A stretch of DNA of 64,000 bases from Mesorhizobium sp. (GCA_004963905.1 SUGL01000013.1:95379-159378); one strand, 5' to 3'. Shown: positions 7,847 to 19,450, counted from the stretch's first letter. The notes: a model not told the origin generated them from the sequence alone. Made by a program: numbers and translations.

Positions 7847-8695
7847 ATGACACTCTACCGGGCCAACCCGAAAGACGGTGTCGCCTGGATCACGGGCGGC
7901 AGCAGCGGTCTTGGCCGCGCGCTGGCCAAGGACCTCGCAAGGCAGGGCTACACTATCGCGGTGACGGCGCTGCCGAGCGATCCGGTCGAGACACTGCTGG
8001 TCGAGACGGCGCAGATGGCCGGCCATGTGAGGTCCTTCCCCTGCGACGTGACCGATGAAGACGGGATGGCACGGACGGCCGCCGCCATCGAGACGGAGAT
8101 GGGGCCGATCGTGCTCGCCGTCTTCAACGCCGGCAACTACATCGCCACTCCCGGCGAGCACCTCGTGGTGCGCGATTTTCACCGATCCTTCGCCGTCAAT
8201 TATTTCGGCATCGTCAACGGTCTGGTGCCCGTGGTCGATTATATGCGCACGAGGGGGCGCGGGCATGTCGTCCTGGTCGGATCGGTGACGGCTTATTCCG
8301 GCTGGCCGACCACCGCCGCCTATGGCGGCACCAAGGCGGCGATCAACATCCTGGCGGAATCGCTGAAATACGACTTTGACAAGATGAACATCCGCATCCA
8401 GGTGATGAATCCGGGCTTCGTCGATACGCCGCTGACCGAAAAGAACATGCTGCCGATGCCGGGTCTGATGCCCGTGCACCGGGCGTCGCGGCGCATGGCG
8501 CGCGGCATCAGGAAGGGAGGATTCGAAGTCACCTTCCCCTATCACATCAGCTGGCCACTGAAGCTGCTTGGCCTGCTGCCGCGGCCCTTCGGCCGACTGG
8601 TGATCGGTCTGACCACCAGTTGGTGGGCGCGGCCGCTGTATTTCGACCGCAAGATGCCGGGCAAAAAAGCTCCGTCAGCGGACAAGGCAACCTAA
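7847..8695 (+). CDS. Short-chain dehydrogenase/reductase (SDR)
   Basis: 282 residues from the ATG at 7847 (MTLYRANPKDGVAWITGGSS); longer in-frame starts run into the repeat upstream and are unlikely. Classical SDR features are present: the cofactor loop TGGSSGLG near residue 16, an NAG motif (FNAGNY) near residue 89, and the catalytic Ser followed by YGGTK (Tyr-x3-Lys) near residues 146-164. The enzyme would be an NAD(P)-dependent oxidoreductase. The substrate cannot be predicted. The C-terminal 40 residues are hydrophobic and basic (FPYHISWPLKLLGLLPRPF), suggesting peripheral membrane association. It is transcribed alone. Confidence 0.88.
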   Translation: MTLYRANPKDGVAWITGGSSGLGRALAKDLARQGYTIAVTALPSDPVETLLVETAQMAGHVRSFPCDVTDEDGMARTAAAIETEMGPIVLAVFNAGNYIATPGEHLVVRDFHRSFAVNYFGIVNGLVPVVDYMRTRGRGHVVLVGSVTAYSGWPTTAAYGGTKAAINILAESLKYDFDKMNIRIQVMNPGFVDTPLTEKNMLPMPGLMPVHRASRRMARGIRKGGFEVTFPYHISWPLKLLGLLPRPFGRLVIGLTTSWWARPLYFDRKMPGKKAPSADKAT

Positions 8696-8736
8696 AAGCG
8701 CGCCGCGCTGAAACGGATTCAGGCGACGCGCTTTTA
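8693..8736 (+). terminator. Palindromic terminator that includes the SDR stop codon
   Basis: TAAAAGCGCG (8693-8702) pairs with CGCGCTTTTA (8727-8736), with a partly paired interior. The first TAA is the SDR stop codon. The symmetrical A/T flanks would let it work in both directions. Confidence 0.7.
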
Positions 8737-8857
8737 ACCCCTTGTTTCTATGCATGTCGTTTTCGCAAAACCGCTGCACAGTTTGCGTGACATGCGAAGA
8801 GCGATTGCCTCTCGGCAGGCACCGCCATAGGTTGAGAATTGTTGCTTGGAGTCGGCG

Positions 8858-9832
8858 ATGGGGCGGCGGATCGTGCTTTCGATACTTGGTCTCGCCGTCA
8901 TCCTTGTCGCAGGTTTCTTCCTCGGCCCACGCGTGGCGGCCGACACGACGATCCGCTTCGATCCTTCGGTGATCGGCGACGATCCGCAGGCCTATCTGGC
9001 GCGCGAGGAAGCCGCGGTGCCCAATATCCGTGACGGGTTGGACAAGGAGATCATCTGGGCGAACCCCTTGGTTCACGCCAAGACGAAGCTTGCGATCGTC
9101 TACATCCACGGGTTTTCGGCGTCGAAGGGCGAGGTCCGCCCGCTGCCGGACGACGTCGCCGACGCGCTCGACGCCAACCTGTTCTACACCCGCCTGACCG
9201 GCCACGGGCAGGACGGCGCGGCCATGGCCGAGGGCAGCGTCAACGCCTGGATCAACGACTATGAGGAAGCGCTGGCGATCGGCCGCGCGATCGGCGACAA
9301 GGTGATCGTCATCGCCACCTCGACCGGCGGCTCGCTGGCGACCTGGGCGGCAACACAGCCGGGCGCCTCCGACGGCGTGGCGGCGATCGCGTTCATCTCG
9401 CCGAATTTCGGCGTCAAGGCGTCCGGCGCCGAGATCCTGACCATGCCCTGGGGCAGAGCGATCGCCGAGCTCGTCGGCGGCAGGGAACGCAGCTTTCCCG
9501 CGCGCAACGCGCTGCACGAAAAATACTGGACGACAAAATATCCGATGGCGGCGACGCTGCCGATGGCGGCGCTCACCGATCTCGCCTATGGCGCGCCGGT
9601 CGAGAAGGCGACCATCCCTGCCCTGTTCATCTTCTCGGACGCCGACAAAGTGGTGCGGCCTGACCGCACGCGCGAGATCGCCGGCCGCTGGGGCGGTCCG
9701 CACGAACTGGTGCCGGTCGACGACACCGGCGATCCGGACAACCATGTCATTGCCGGCGATGCGCTGTCGCCGCAGACCACGGGCTTTCTCACCCAACGGA
9801 TCGTGGTGTGGGTGAAGGCGCTGATGCCGTAG
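8858..9832 (+). CDS. Alpha/beta hydrolase with N-terminal membrane anchor or signal
   Basis: 324 residues from the ATG at 8858, with TTGGA about 8 nt upstream; a TTG at 8846 is the alternative. Residues 5-20 (IVLSILGLAVILVAGFF) form a signal peptide or membrane anchor, so the catalytic domain is probably periplasmic. The alpha/beta fold is seen in IVYIHGFSASKGE (oxyanion HG, about residue 80), the nucleophile elbow IATSTGGS (about 150-157), the acid in FSDADKVVRP and the His in DPDNHVIAG. The elbow is T-S-T-G-G rather than strict G-x-S-x-G, which is tolerated in some families. The substrate is unknown. Confidence 0.8.
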   Translation: MGRRIVLSILGLAVILVAGFFLGPRVAADTTIRFDPSVIGDDPQAYLAREEAAVPNIRDGLDKEIIWANPLVHAKTKLAIVYIHGFSASKGEVRPLPDDVADALDANLFYTRLTGHGQDGAAMAEGSVNAWINDYEEALAIGRAIGDKVIVIATSTGGSLATWAATQPGASDGVAAIAFISPNFGVKASGAEILTMPWGRAIAELVGGRERSFPARNALHEKYWTTKYPMAATLPMAALTDLAYGAPVEKATIPALFIFSDADKVVRPDRTREIAGRWGGPHELVPVDDTGDPDNHVIAGDALSPQTTGFLTQRIVVWVKALMP

Positions 9833-9850
9833 CAGTCGAACCAAGGAAAC

Positions 9851-9883
9851 GAAAACGGCCGGAACGTTGCTCCGGCCGTTTTC
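9851..9883. terminator. Bidirectional terminator between convergent genes
   Basis: A perfect 12-bp stem GAAAACGGCCGG (9851-9862)/CCGGCCGTTTTC (9872-9883) with a 9-nt loop lies between the hydrolase stop and the helicase stop. The A and T ends serve both directions. Confidence 0.88.
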
Positions 9884-9910
9884 CTATTTCGATCAAGCCT
9901 TGGCGAGGAC

Positions 9911-11392
<1,482 letters not shown>

Positions 11393-11791
11393 AATAATCT
11401 TCTTTCATGCGGCTCGATGCCACAAACAGCGATGGCGGCAGGGCGCAACCTGCCGTCGAAAATTGTCAGGAAACGACAAGGCGGCGGACGGAAGCGTCCG
11501 CGCGGCTGCGCTGTCGTGCCCGCAAGCTTCATGCTCCGGGGCTCTTTCGCCAGCTTGCCGATCGACGGGGGCCGACTACCGGAAAGAGGGAAAACAGACG
11601 CAACCAGTCTCGTGCATGGAGAAAGCCGGACGGTTCCGGCCCAAGCGCCTATGCCGCCGCATATGGCCGAGTCTGCTCCGAAATGCAAGAGGCTATGCTG
11701 CAATGCAGCAAAACGACCATCGAAAAAGCGGCGCTTGCGCTACGCTGCCCGCGCGATTACCACAAAACACCTTTCCTTTTTGGGGGCAGCG
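11393..11791 (+). other. Intergenic region upstream of pccB, with one short palindrome
   Basis: This 399-bp divergent spacer between the helicase and the carboxylase shows no credible gene; the open frames through it lack coding character and merge with the pccB frame. TGCTGCA (11696-11702), one base, then TGCAGCA (11704-11710) is a perfect 7-1-7 palindrome about 80 bp before the pccB start and could be an operator. No T-tract terminator or tRNA was seen. Confidence 0.45.
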
Positions 11792-13324
11792 ATGAAGGAC
11801 GTGCTGAAGGAACTCGAGCGCCGCCGCGAGATCGCCCGCATGGGCGGCGGCAAGGAGCGGATCGAGGCCCAGCACAAGAAGGGCAAGCTGACCGCGCGCG
11901 AGCGTATCGAGGTGTTCCTCGACGAGGGCTCGTTCGAGGAGTTCGACATGTATGTCGAGCACCGTTCCACCGACTTCGGCATGGAGAAGACCAAGATCGC
12001 CGGCGACGGCGTGGTGACCGGCTGGGGCACGGTCAACGGCAGGCCGGTCTATCTTTTTGCCAAGGATTTCACCGTCTTCGGCGGCTCGCTGTCGGAAGCG
12101 CACGCCGAGAAAGTGGTGAAGGTCCAGGAGATGGCGCTGCGCAACCGCGCGCCGATCATCGGCCTTTACGATGCCGGCGGCGCCCGCATCCAGGAAGGCG
12201 TGGCTGCGCTCGGCGGCTATGCCGAGATTTTTCAGCGCAACGTGCTCGCCTCAGGCGTCATCCCGCAGATCTCACTGATCATGGGTCCCTGTGCCGGCGG
12301 CGATGTCTACTCGCCCGCCATGACCGACTTCATCTTCATGGTGCGCGACACCTCCTACATGTTCGTCACCGGGCCGGATGTGGTGAAGACGGTGACCAAC
12401 GAGACGGTGACGGCCGAGAGCCTCGGCGGCGCCACTGTGCATACGACAAGGTCCTCGATCGCCGACGGCGCCTATGGCAACGATGTCGAGGCGCTTCTGC
12501 AGATGCGCCGCCTGGTCGATCTTTTGCCCGCGTCCAACACGGCCGAGATTCCCGAGATCGAATGCTATCAGCCGGTGACCGATCACGATCTTTCGCTCGA
12601 CCGGCTGATCCCGGACAACGCCAACAAGCCCTACGACATCAAGGAACTGATCCTGAAGGTCGCCGACGAGGGCGACTTCTTCGAGATCCAGGCGAGCTTC
12701 GCCAAGAACATCGTCACCGGCTTCGGCCGTGTCGACGGTCGCACCGTCGGCTTCGTCGCCAACCAACCGATGGTGCTGGCGGGCGTGCTCGATTCCGACG
12801 CCAGCCGCAAGGCGGCGCGCTTCGTGCGTTTCTGCGACTGTTTTTCGATCCCGATCGTCACTTTCGTCGACGTTCCGGGTTTCCTGCCCGGCACCGCGCA
12901 GGAATATGGCGGGCTGATCAAGCATGGCGCGAAGCTGCTGTTCGCCTATGCCGAGGCCACCGTGCCGAAGATCACCGTGATCACCCGCAAGGCCTATGGC
13001 GGCGCCTATGACGTCATGGCGTCAAAGCATCTGCGCGGCGACATGAACTATGCCTGGCCGACGGCGCAGATCGCGGTGATGGGTGCGAGGGGCGCGGTCG
13101 AGATCATCTACCGCAAGGATATCGGCAACGCGGAAAAGATCGCGGCCCACACCAAGGCTTACGAGGATCGCTTCCTGTCGCCCTTCGTCGCGGCCGAGCG
13201 CGGCTATGTCGACGAGGTGATCATGCCGCACTCGACCCGCCGCCGTGTTGCAAGGGCGCTGCGCATGCTGCGCAACAAGGACATGCAGAACCCCTGGAAG
13301 AAGCACGACAACATCCCGCTGTGA
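11792..13324 (+). CDS. pccB: Acyl-CoA (propionyl-CoA) carboxylase beta subunit
   Basis: 510 residues from the ATG at 11792 ([20 protein letters not shown]); the frame is open upstream but without conservation. The protein is the carboxyltransferase that moves CO2 from carboxybiotin to propionyl-CoA, giving methylmalonyl-CoA. Both crotonase-like halves are visible: the oxyanion loop [19 protein letters not shown] in the N-half (about residues 130-148), and [20 protein letters not shown] in the C-half. The C-terminal [17 protein letters not shown] is diagnostic of PCC beta. The alpha (biotin carboxylase/BCCP) subunit is not in the window. The next gene begins 7 bp after the stop. Confidence 0.95.
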   Translation: MKDVLKELERRREIARMGGGKERIEAQHKKGKLTARERIEVFLDEGSFEEFDMYVEHRSTDFGMEKTKIAGDGVVTGWGTVNGRPVYLFAKDFTVFGGSLSEAHAEKVVKVQEMALRNRAPIIGLYDAGGARIQEGVAALGGYAEIFQRNVLASGVIPQISLIMGPCAGGDVYSPAMTDFIFMVRDTSYMFVTGPDVVKTVTNETVTAESLGGATVHTTRSSIADGAYGNDVEALLQMRRLVDLLPASNTAEIPEIECYQPVTDHDLSLDRLIPDNANKPYDIKELILKVADEGDFFEIQASFAKNIVTGFGRVDGRTVGFVANQPMVLAGVLDSDASRKAARFVRFCDCFSIPIVTFVDVPGFLPGTAQEYGGLIKHGAKLLFAYAEATVPKITVITRKAYGGAYDVMASKHLRGDMNYAWPTAQIAVMGARGAVEIIYRKDIGNAEKIAAHTKAYEDRFLSPFVAAERGYVDEVIMPHSTRRRVARALRMLRNKDMQNPWKKHDNIPL

Positions 13325-13331
13325 GGCGGCA

Positions 13332-14402
13332 ATGTCGCGACTGGTCCTCATAGCCGGCGAACGCTTCGGCAGGTTTGCGGTCCTTATTTTTGCCTTGCCG
13401 CTCTTTCTCCCGCTTGTCGTCGGACTCTATTTTCTCGACAAATATCCGCTAGTCGTCATCGCTGCGGGAACCGTTGCCATTCCGGCGGCGATGTTGGCCC
13501 TCGTCCTGCTGATTGGAATGACATTTGCGGGCTTTCGGCGAAGCAAGGTGGAGGGCATTTCGAGAGACGCTGCCCCACGGCTCTGGCAGATCTGGGAGGA
13601 TCTTGCCGGCACGCGCCGCGCTGTTCGGACGACGATCGTCCTTACTCAGGACCTCAATGCCAGCATCCGGGAAGAACGGCCGTTCCTGGGTCTCTTCGGC
13701 CGCTGGTCAATCTTGGCGGTCGGCATCCCAATGCTTGCGGTCACAGACGAACCCGCCCTTGCGGCCATCCTTGCCCATGAGGACGCACATCTTCGAAACC
13801 GAGACACGAACGGCAGCCTAAATCTGGCTGAACTGGAAAAGTGTTTCGAGTTGATCTTCGACTATGCGCCGCCGGGCAAGACCGTGTCCGGCACCTTGTT
13901 TTACTGGATGCTCAGTCCGCTTTCCAAAACGCTCGAGCGGGAAGAAATAAGGCTCTCGCGGCGCGCCGAGATAGAAGCGGATCGGCATGCGGCCAGGGCC
14001 GGCGACGCATACGATATCGTGCGAGCGCTGCTTTTGGCCGGGGCGGCCAGCATACTATTCGATGAGCGTGTCCACGCCCCGCTTCGTCGTGAACTGCTCG
14101 GGTCGATGACGCCGCCTGAGCCGCCTCTGGCCAGAATGCTGAAGGCCGCTTCCGAGCTCTTTGATGCTGCCACGCTGAAAGAACATGTCCAGAAGGCTTG
14201 GGATGCGCCGGATGATCAAACGTCCGACCATCCACCGTGGTCGGAGAGGCTCCTTGCACTCGGATACGGTTCGCCGCCGGCAATCGCGCCGGTGAAATAC
14301 ACCGCTCTATCAACCCTGTTGCGCAGCGAGATGGTTGCCGAGCGAGTCCGCCGCTTCGATGGCGAATGGACGTCGAGGGTTGCCGACCACCTGGATCGGT
14401 AG
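13332..14402 (+). CDS. M48-like membrane zinc metallopeptidase
   Basis: 356 residues. Two N-terminal transmembrane segments (about residues 16-34 and 39-66) precede a cytosolic or periplasmic domain. The zinc site is ILAHEDAHLRNRD (HExxH, about residues 155-159), followed later by EIEADRHAA (glutamate-x3-Asp), the M48 third-ligand motif. M48 peptidases act on membrane or secreted proteins. It follows pccB by 7 bp and could be co-transcribed, but nothing links the functions. Its base composition is slightly less GC-rich than pccB. The family call rests on the two motifs plus topology. Confidence 0.75.
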   Translation: MSRLVLIAGERFGRFAVLIFALPLFLPLVVGLYFLDKYPLVVIAAGTVAIPAAMLALVLLIGMTFAGFRRSKVEGISRDAAPRLWQIWEDLAGTRRAVRTTIVLTQDLNASIREERPFLGLFGRWSILAVGIPMLAVTDEPALAAILAHEDAHLRNRDTNGSLNLAELEKCFELIFDYAPPGKTVSGTLFYWMLSPLSKTLEREEIRLSRRAEIEADRHAARAGDAYDIVRALLLAGAASILFDERVHAPLRRELLGSMTPPEPPLARMLKAASELFDAATLKEHVQKAWDAPDDQTSDHPPWSERLLALGYGSPPAIAPVKYTALSTLLRSEMVAERVRRFDGEWTSRVADHLDR

Positions 14403-14495
14403 AACGGGCTGGCGGAAGCATTCGCACGCTGCTCTATTCAATGTCACTAACTCTGCATCCTTGATGGCGAAGCGCTTCCGTGACAAGGAACCGGC

Positions 14496-15575
14496 GTGCT
14501 TGCCGTCCGCGGCGGCTGTGTCGGATCGAAAAGGTATCGCGGGTTGCGCCCCATTCTCGTCTTCTGCTTGCCGGCAATCGGCGACTTCATCCGTTGCCAT
14601 TCGGCGATCCAGATTCTCGCCGAGAGGTTTCCGGAACATCCGATCGACGTCGTCACCTCGCCGCTGGCCGCGCCGCTGGCGCGATTGATGCCCCACATCC
14701 GCAAGACCTGGATCGTCGAAAGGCATTGGAATCCCGGCCTCAGGGAGCGGGCGCGCCTGGCGCGCGAACTTCGCCGGGAGAATTATCAGGCGGCCTATAT
14801 GCTCACCAGCAGCACCAAGGCGGCCCTGGTGCCGTGGCTGGCGGGTATCCCCGAGCGCATCGGCTATCCGCGCGAACTCCAATTCGGCATCGTCAACCGG
14901 CTGCCGGCCAGATGGCTGAAATCCTTCGTGGCTTTCGGGCCGCGCAAGACAAGACTGTTCGAGCAGGTCTGCGCGATTGCCATGCTGGGCGAACGGCCTA
15001 TCGATGATGCGCGGCTGCCGCAGCCGAAAATGATGGTTCCATCCGAGGAGGTTTCGGCCTGGCGCATGCGGCATGGGATCGATGCGACAAGACCGGCACT
15101 GGCGCTCTATACGTCGGAATTCGTCAACTTCCGCTCGTGGCCGGCGGAGCGTTTCATTTCCGTCGCGAAAGATCACATCAGGCGCGGCTGGTCGGTGTGG
15201 CTCGTCGGCGGTCCGCGCGAACGCGAAGCCGCCGCCCAGATCCGGGCAGCGCTCCCGGAGGCGGTCGATTTCACCTCGACCCCCGATATCACCGACGCCA
15301 TGTGCCAGATCGCCGCCTCGACCGTCTTTCTCGGGGTCGATGGCGGCATCTGCCACGCGGCCGCGGCTCTGGGGGGACCTTGCGTGCTCATCTTCGGATC
15401 GAACCGCGCCTATGAAACCGGACCGGTGAACGACCACGTGCGGTTTCTGGAGCCCCCGATTTCGACGCCGAGCTGGATAAAGGACACGAACGGGGTCAGC
15501 GAGGAAAGAGTGCTTGCGGCGCTGGCGGAAGCCGTGGCGCTGGCGTGCCGCCCGCAAGGCGCCCGAACTGCCTAA
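14496..15575 (+). CDS. Glycosyltransferase family 9 (heptosyltransferase-like)
   Basis: 359 residues from a GTG at 14496; the conserved domain begins at RPILVFCLPAIGDFIRCHSA (about residue 18), the GT9 acceptor-site start. The donor-binding half has GWSVWLVGGPREREAA (near residue 230) and LGVDGGICHAAAALGGPCV (about 286-304), the D(G/S)G-x-H-A pattern of ADP-heptose:LPS heptosyltransferases. It would add a heptose-type sugar to LPS core at the inner membrane. It is a lone gene rather than part of an LPS cluster, so the sugar donor is uncertain. The stop codon is the first base pair of the adjoining repeat. Confidence 0.82.
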   Translation: MLAVRGGCVGSKRYRGLRPILVFCLPAIGDFIRCHSAIQILAERFPEHPIDVVTSPLAAPLARLMPHIRKTWIVERHWNPGLRERARLARELRRENYQAAYMLTSSTKAALVPWLAGIPERIGYPRELQFGIVNRLPARWLKSFVAFGPRKTRLFEQVCAIAMLGERPIDDARLPQPKMMVPSEEVSAWRMRHGIDATRPALALYTSEFVNFRSWPAERFISVAKDHIRRGWSVWLVGGPREREAAAQIRAALPEAVDFTSTPDITDAMCQIAASTVFLGVDGGICHAAAALGGPCVLIFGSNRAYETGPVNDHVRFLEPPISTPSWIKDTNGVSEERVLAALAEAVALACRPQGARTA

Positions 15576-15718
15576 GGCGTGTTGATATTCAAGTAATGCC
15601 GGCCTGCAAACGCCGGTTTCCTGCGCTTCCGGTGCTCACGTACTTCAAGTACGCTCCGCTCCGGTTCTCAGAAACCGACATTTTCGGCTCGGCCTGACCT
15701 GAATCTCAACACGCCTTA
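15573..15718. repeat. 146-bp intergenic element with 13-bp terminal inverted repeats
   Basis: TAAGGCGTGTTGA (15573-15585) is exactly complementary to TCAACACGCCTTA (15706-15718). Inside lies a second palindrome centred on CGTACTTCAAGTACG and a CCGGTTCTCAGAAACCG segment. The architecture resembles rhizobial RIME-type intergenic mosaic elements. The first three bases supply the stop codon of the upstream glycosyltransferase. No open frame is present. Confidence 0.75.
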
Positions 15719-15725
15719 GAGCGGT

Positions 15726-17252
15726 TCAGCGTTTCACGGAATCGCTTTCCGTCAGTTCGCGCAGCACCGGCACCATCGCCAGCGGAAGATCCTCGGCGAT
15801 CAGGCCGGGTCCGAAGCGCCTGCCGGCTTCGGCATGAATCCAGACGCCAGCGCAGGCGGCTTCGAAGGCCGGCATGCCTTGGGCAAGCAATCCGGCGATG
15901 ATCCCTGCCAGCACATCGCCGGAACCGGCGGTGGCAAGCCAGGGCGCGCCGTTGCTGTTGATTGCCGCGCGGCCATCCGGCGCGGCGATGACCGTGTCGG
16001 CGCCCTTGTAGACGATCATTGCACTTGCCCGCGTCGCCGCCGCGCGCGCCTTGGCCAGCTTGGAAAGCGCCTCGTCGTCCGCAATGTCAGGAAACAGCCT
16101 GCCGAACTCGCCCTCATGCGGTGTCATCACCAGCGCCGGCGCGCCGGACTTTCGGGCAGCCTGGAAAAGCGTCTCAGGCTCGTCGCGAAACGAAGTGATG
16201 CCGTCGGCATCGAGCACCAATCCCTCAATGCCCGCGTCCTGCCCCTGCCCGGCGCCGAGCAGCGCGAGGACAAAATCGCGCGCCTTTTCACCGACGCCGA
16301 ATCCAGGACCAAGCACGAAGGACGACGGGCGGCGATCGGTAAGGAACGCGCCGAGATCGGCAACCGCATCCACCTTGCGCAGCATGATCGAGGTCAGATG
16401 CGCGGCGTTCGCCTGCATGGCGTTCGCATGCGAAAGCACGGTCACCGCCCCCGCCCCGCTTCTTGCGGCGGCAAGCGCCGACAGGCGCGCGGCACCTGTC
16501 GCCGAAGGTCCGCCGGAAAAGACGCTGCTGTGGCCACGCCGGTATTTATGCGCGTCGACAGCCGGGACCGGAAAGGCAGGCAGCCAAAGCGCCGGTCCGT
16601 TTTCGAAGGTTTGCGGCGCGATCCGGGCGATGATCCCGTCGCCGATGCCGATGTCGGCCAGCACGATCTCGCCGCACATCTCACGCCCCGGCAAAAGCAG
16701 ATGCCCCGGCTTCTTTCGCGCGAAGGTCACGGTTATCGCCGCGCGAAATGCGCAGCCGAGAATGGCTCCGCTTTCGCCGGAAACGCCCGAAGGCAGGTCT
16801 ATGGCGATGACCGGCAAGCCGAGATCCGTCACGATCCGGACCGATCTGGCGGCGTCGCCCGACAGCGGCTTGGAAAGCCCTGCCCCGAAAAGTGCGACGA
16901 CTACAAGCGACCCGACCTCGGCGGCGAAGGCAGACAGCGGCCGGCGCTCGAGCGGGCAGTCGGCCGCGGCGAACGCGGCATCGCTGCCTGCACGCGGCTC
17001 GCCCAACACCCACAACGCAACCTCGACGCCGCTCTCCTGGAGCAGGCGCGCAACGACATAACCGTCGCCACCATTGTTGCCGGGACCACACAGCACGTGC
17101 ACCCGCTTGGCTGCCGGATAGCGCGCCAGCACCACGGCCGCGACAGCCGCGCCGGCGCGGCGCATCAGGCCGTAGCCGTCGAGCGGACCTTCCGCAATCG
17201 TCAGCCGGTCTGCCTCGGCCATCTCGGCCGGTGAAAGAAGTTCATTGCGCAT
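15726..17252 (-). CDS. nnr: Bifunctional NAD(P)H-hydrate epimerase / ADP-dependent NAD(P)H-hydrate dehydratase
   Basis: 508 residues from the ATG at 17252 (MRNELLSPAEMAEADRLTI), the typical Nnr start; upstream in-frame ATGs add unrelated sequence. The N-terminal YjeF_N epimerase (residues 1 to about 210) carries LCGPGNNGGDGYVVARLL. The C-terminal ribokinase-like dehydratase has GGPSATGAARLSALAAARSG, TPHEGEFGRLFPD and the terminal catalytic loop WLATAGSGDVLAGIIAGLLA. It repairs the damaged hydrates NADHX and NADPHX. It is divergent from glnB across about 345 bp that contains the sigma-54 promoter. Confidence 0.95.
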   Translation of the reverse strand: MRNELLSPAEMAEADRLTIAEGPLDGYGLMRRAGAAVAAVVLARYPAAKRVHVLCGPGNNGGDGYVVARLLQESGVEVALWVLGEPRAGSDAAFAAADCPLERRPLSAFAAEVGSLVVVALFGAGLSKPLSGDAARSVRIVTDLGLPVIAIDLPSGVSGESGAILGCAFRAAITVTFARKKPGHLLLPGREMCGEIVLADIGIGDGIIARIAPQTFENGPALWLPAFPVPAVDAHKYRRGHSSVFSGGPSATGAARLSALAAARSGAGAVTVLSHANAMQANAAHLTSIMLRKVDAVADLGAFLTDRRPSSFVLGPGFGVGEKARDFVLALLGAGQGQDAGIEGLVLDADGITSFRDEPETLFQAARKSGAPALVMTPHEGEFGRLFPDIADDEALSKLAKARAAATRASAMIVYKGADTVIAAPDGRAAINSNGAPWLATAGSGDVLAGIIAGLLAQGMPAFEAACAGVWIHAEAGRRFGPGLIAEDLPLAMVPVLRELTESDSVKR

Positions 17253-17522
17253 GGGATTGCCGATCTCCATCCGATCAAGCATTGTCCGATTTGCGGTTCG
17301 AAGCAAACGGCGACCGCCGAACGCCACCCAAAAGCGGCGGGACCTGGAGGGGAATCTGCCTGCAAATTGCGCTATCTGCCCAATTTTTGCGCAGACGGAT
17401 GGAGGAGCGATGTATAGGCTTTGGGCGTCGATGACGCATCCAATGCAACGGATGACGCGAATTTGCATCCGGGTGCGACATGGCATCTGAATCGCCCGAT
17501 ACCGTCTCCAACCTCCGGGAAT

Positions 17523-17538
17523 TGGCACGCTTCGTGCT
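17523..17538 (+). promoter_or_regulatory. Sigma-54 (RpoN) promoter of glnB-glnA
   Basis: TGGCACGCTTCGTGCT preserves GG at -24 and GC at -12 with exact 10-nt spacing, about 60 bp before glnB. The sequence predicts a transcript start near 17550. RpoN/NtrC control of glnBA is established in rhizobia. I saw no clear 17-bp NtrC palindrome upstream. Confidence 0.75.
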
Positions 17539-17541
17539 TGA

Positions 17542-17937
<396 letters not shown>

Positions 17938-17996
17938 GCCCCACATCTTTCTGAACCGTCATCATCAAAAAACGTCATCACACAGGGATACATGAC

Positions 17997-19406
17997 ATGA
18001 CGACAGCCAAAGACATCATGAAGCAGATCAAGGACAACGACGTGAAGTTCGTCGACCTGCGCTTCACCGATCCGAGGGGCAAGCTGCAGCATGTGACGAT
18101 GGATGTCGTCGAGGTCGAGGAAGACATGTTCGCCGACGGCGTCATGTTCGACGGCTCCTCGATCGCCGGCTGGAAGGCGATCAACGAGTCCGACATGGTG
18201 CTGATGCCGGACACGGATACCGTCCACATGGATCCGTTCTTCGCCCAGTCGACCATGGTCATCCTGTGCGACATCCTCGATCCGATCTCGGGAGAGGCTT
18301 ACAACCGCGACCCGCGCGGCACCGCCAAGAAGGCCGAGGCCTACATGAAGTCGGAAGGCATCGGCGACACGGTCTATGTCGGCCCGGAAGCCGAGTTCTT
18401 CGTGTTCGACGACGTCAAGTACAAGGCCGACCCTTATAACACCGGCTTCCGGCTCGACTCGACCGAGTTGCCGTCCAACGACGACACCGACTACGAGACG
18501 GGCAACCTCGGCCATCGTCCTCGCACCAAGGGTGGCTATTTCCCTGTGCCGCCGATCGATTCCTGCCAGGACATGCGCTCCGAGATGCTGACCGTGCTCG
18601 CCGAGATGGGCGTGCGCGTCGAGAAGCATCACCATGAGGTCGCCGCCGCCCAGCACGAGCTCGGCATCAAGTTCGACACGCTGGTGCGCAACGCCGACAA
18701 GATGCTGATCTACAAGTATGTCGTGCACCAGGTCGCCAATGCCTATGGCAAGACGGCCACCTTCATGCCGAAGCCGGTGTTCGGCGACAACGGCTCGGGC
18801 ATGCACGTCCACCAGTCGATCTGGAAGGGCGGCAAGCCGACCTTCGCCGGCAACGAATATGCCGGCCTGTCGGAGACCTGCCTGTTCTATATCGGCGGCA
18901 TCATCAAGCACGCCAAGGCGATCAACGCCTTCACCAACCCGCTCACCAACTCCTACAAGCGCCTGGTGCCTGGCTACGAAGCGCCGGTGCTGCTCGCCTA
19001 CTCGGCGCGCAACCGTTCGGCGTCCTGCCGCATTCCGTTCGGCTCGTCGCCGAAGTCGAAGCGTGTCGAGGTCCGCTTCCCCGATCCGGGCGCGAACCCC
19101 TATCTCGGCTTCTCCGCCATGTTGATGGCCGGCCTCGACGGCATCAAGAACAAGATCCATCCCGGACAGCCGATGGACAAGGACCTCTACGACCTGCCGC
19201 CGAAGGAGCTGAAGAAGATCCCGACCGTCTGCGGCTCGCTGCGCGAAGCGCTGCAGAGCCTCGACAAGGACCGCGGCTTCCTGAAGGCCGGCGGCGTCTT
19301 CGACGACGACCAGATCGACAGCTATATCGAGCTGAAGATGGCCGAGGTCATGCGCTTCGAGATGACGCCGCACCCGGTCGAGTACGACATGTACTATTCG
19401 GTCTAA
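17997..19406 (+). CDS. glnA: Glutamine synthetase type I
   Basis: 469 residues, starting 59 bp after glnB in the same operon. It condenses glutamate and ammonia to glutamine with ATP; the enzyme is a dodecamer. GS signatures are seen as [12 protein letters not shown] near residue 50, the [19 protein letters not shown] loop near residue 258, and [13 protein letters not shown]. Tyr398 in DKDLYDLPP is the adenylylation site used by GlnE, so this is the regulatable GSI-beta form. The stop codon lies in the sequence duplicated at 23906-23921. Confidence 0.97.
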   Translation: MTTAKDIMKQIKDNDVKFVDLRFTDPRGKLQHVTMDVVEVEEDMFADGVMFDGSSIAGWKAINESDMVLMPDTDTVHMDPFFAQSTMVILCDILDPISGEAYNRDPRGTAKKAEAYMKSEGIGDTVYVGPEAEFFVFDDVKYKADPYNTGFRLDSTELPSNDDTDYETGNLGHRPRTKGGYFPVPPIDSCQDMRSEMLTVLAEMGVRVEKHHHEVAAAQHELGIKFDTLVRNADKMLIYKYVVHQVANAYGKTATFMPKPVFGDNGSGMHVHQSIWKGGKPTFAGNEYAGLSETCLFYIGGIIKHAKAINAFTNPLTNSYKRLVPGYEAPVLLAYSARNRSASCRIPFGSSPKSKRVEVRFPDPGANPYLGFSAMLMAGLDGIKNKIHPGQPMDKDLYDLPPKELKKIPTVCGSLREALQSLDKDRGFLKAGGVFDDDQIDSYIELKMAEVMRFEMTPHPVEYDMYYSV

Positions 19407-19408
19407 GC
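19393..19408 (+). repeat. Direct repeat, copy 1 (3' end of glnA); candidate att site
   Basis: ACTATTCGGTCTAAGC covers the last codons and stop of glnA. AGTATTCAGTCTAAGC at 23906-23921 matches 14 of 16 positions. The two copies bracket the accessory block, as expected for insertion at the glnA 3' end, but no integrase is present. Confidence 0.45.
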
Positions 19409-19432
19409 GGCTGCATTTCCAGACAAAAAGGA

Positions 19433-19450
19433 CCCCGGCGAAAGCCGGGG
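19433..19450 (+). terminator. GNRA-capped hairpin after glnA
   Basis: CCCCGGC-GAAA-GCCGGGG is a 7-bp stem with a stable tetraloop, 26 nt after the glnA stop. It is followed by TTCTC, so the T-tract is weak. Confidence 0.6.
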
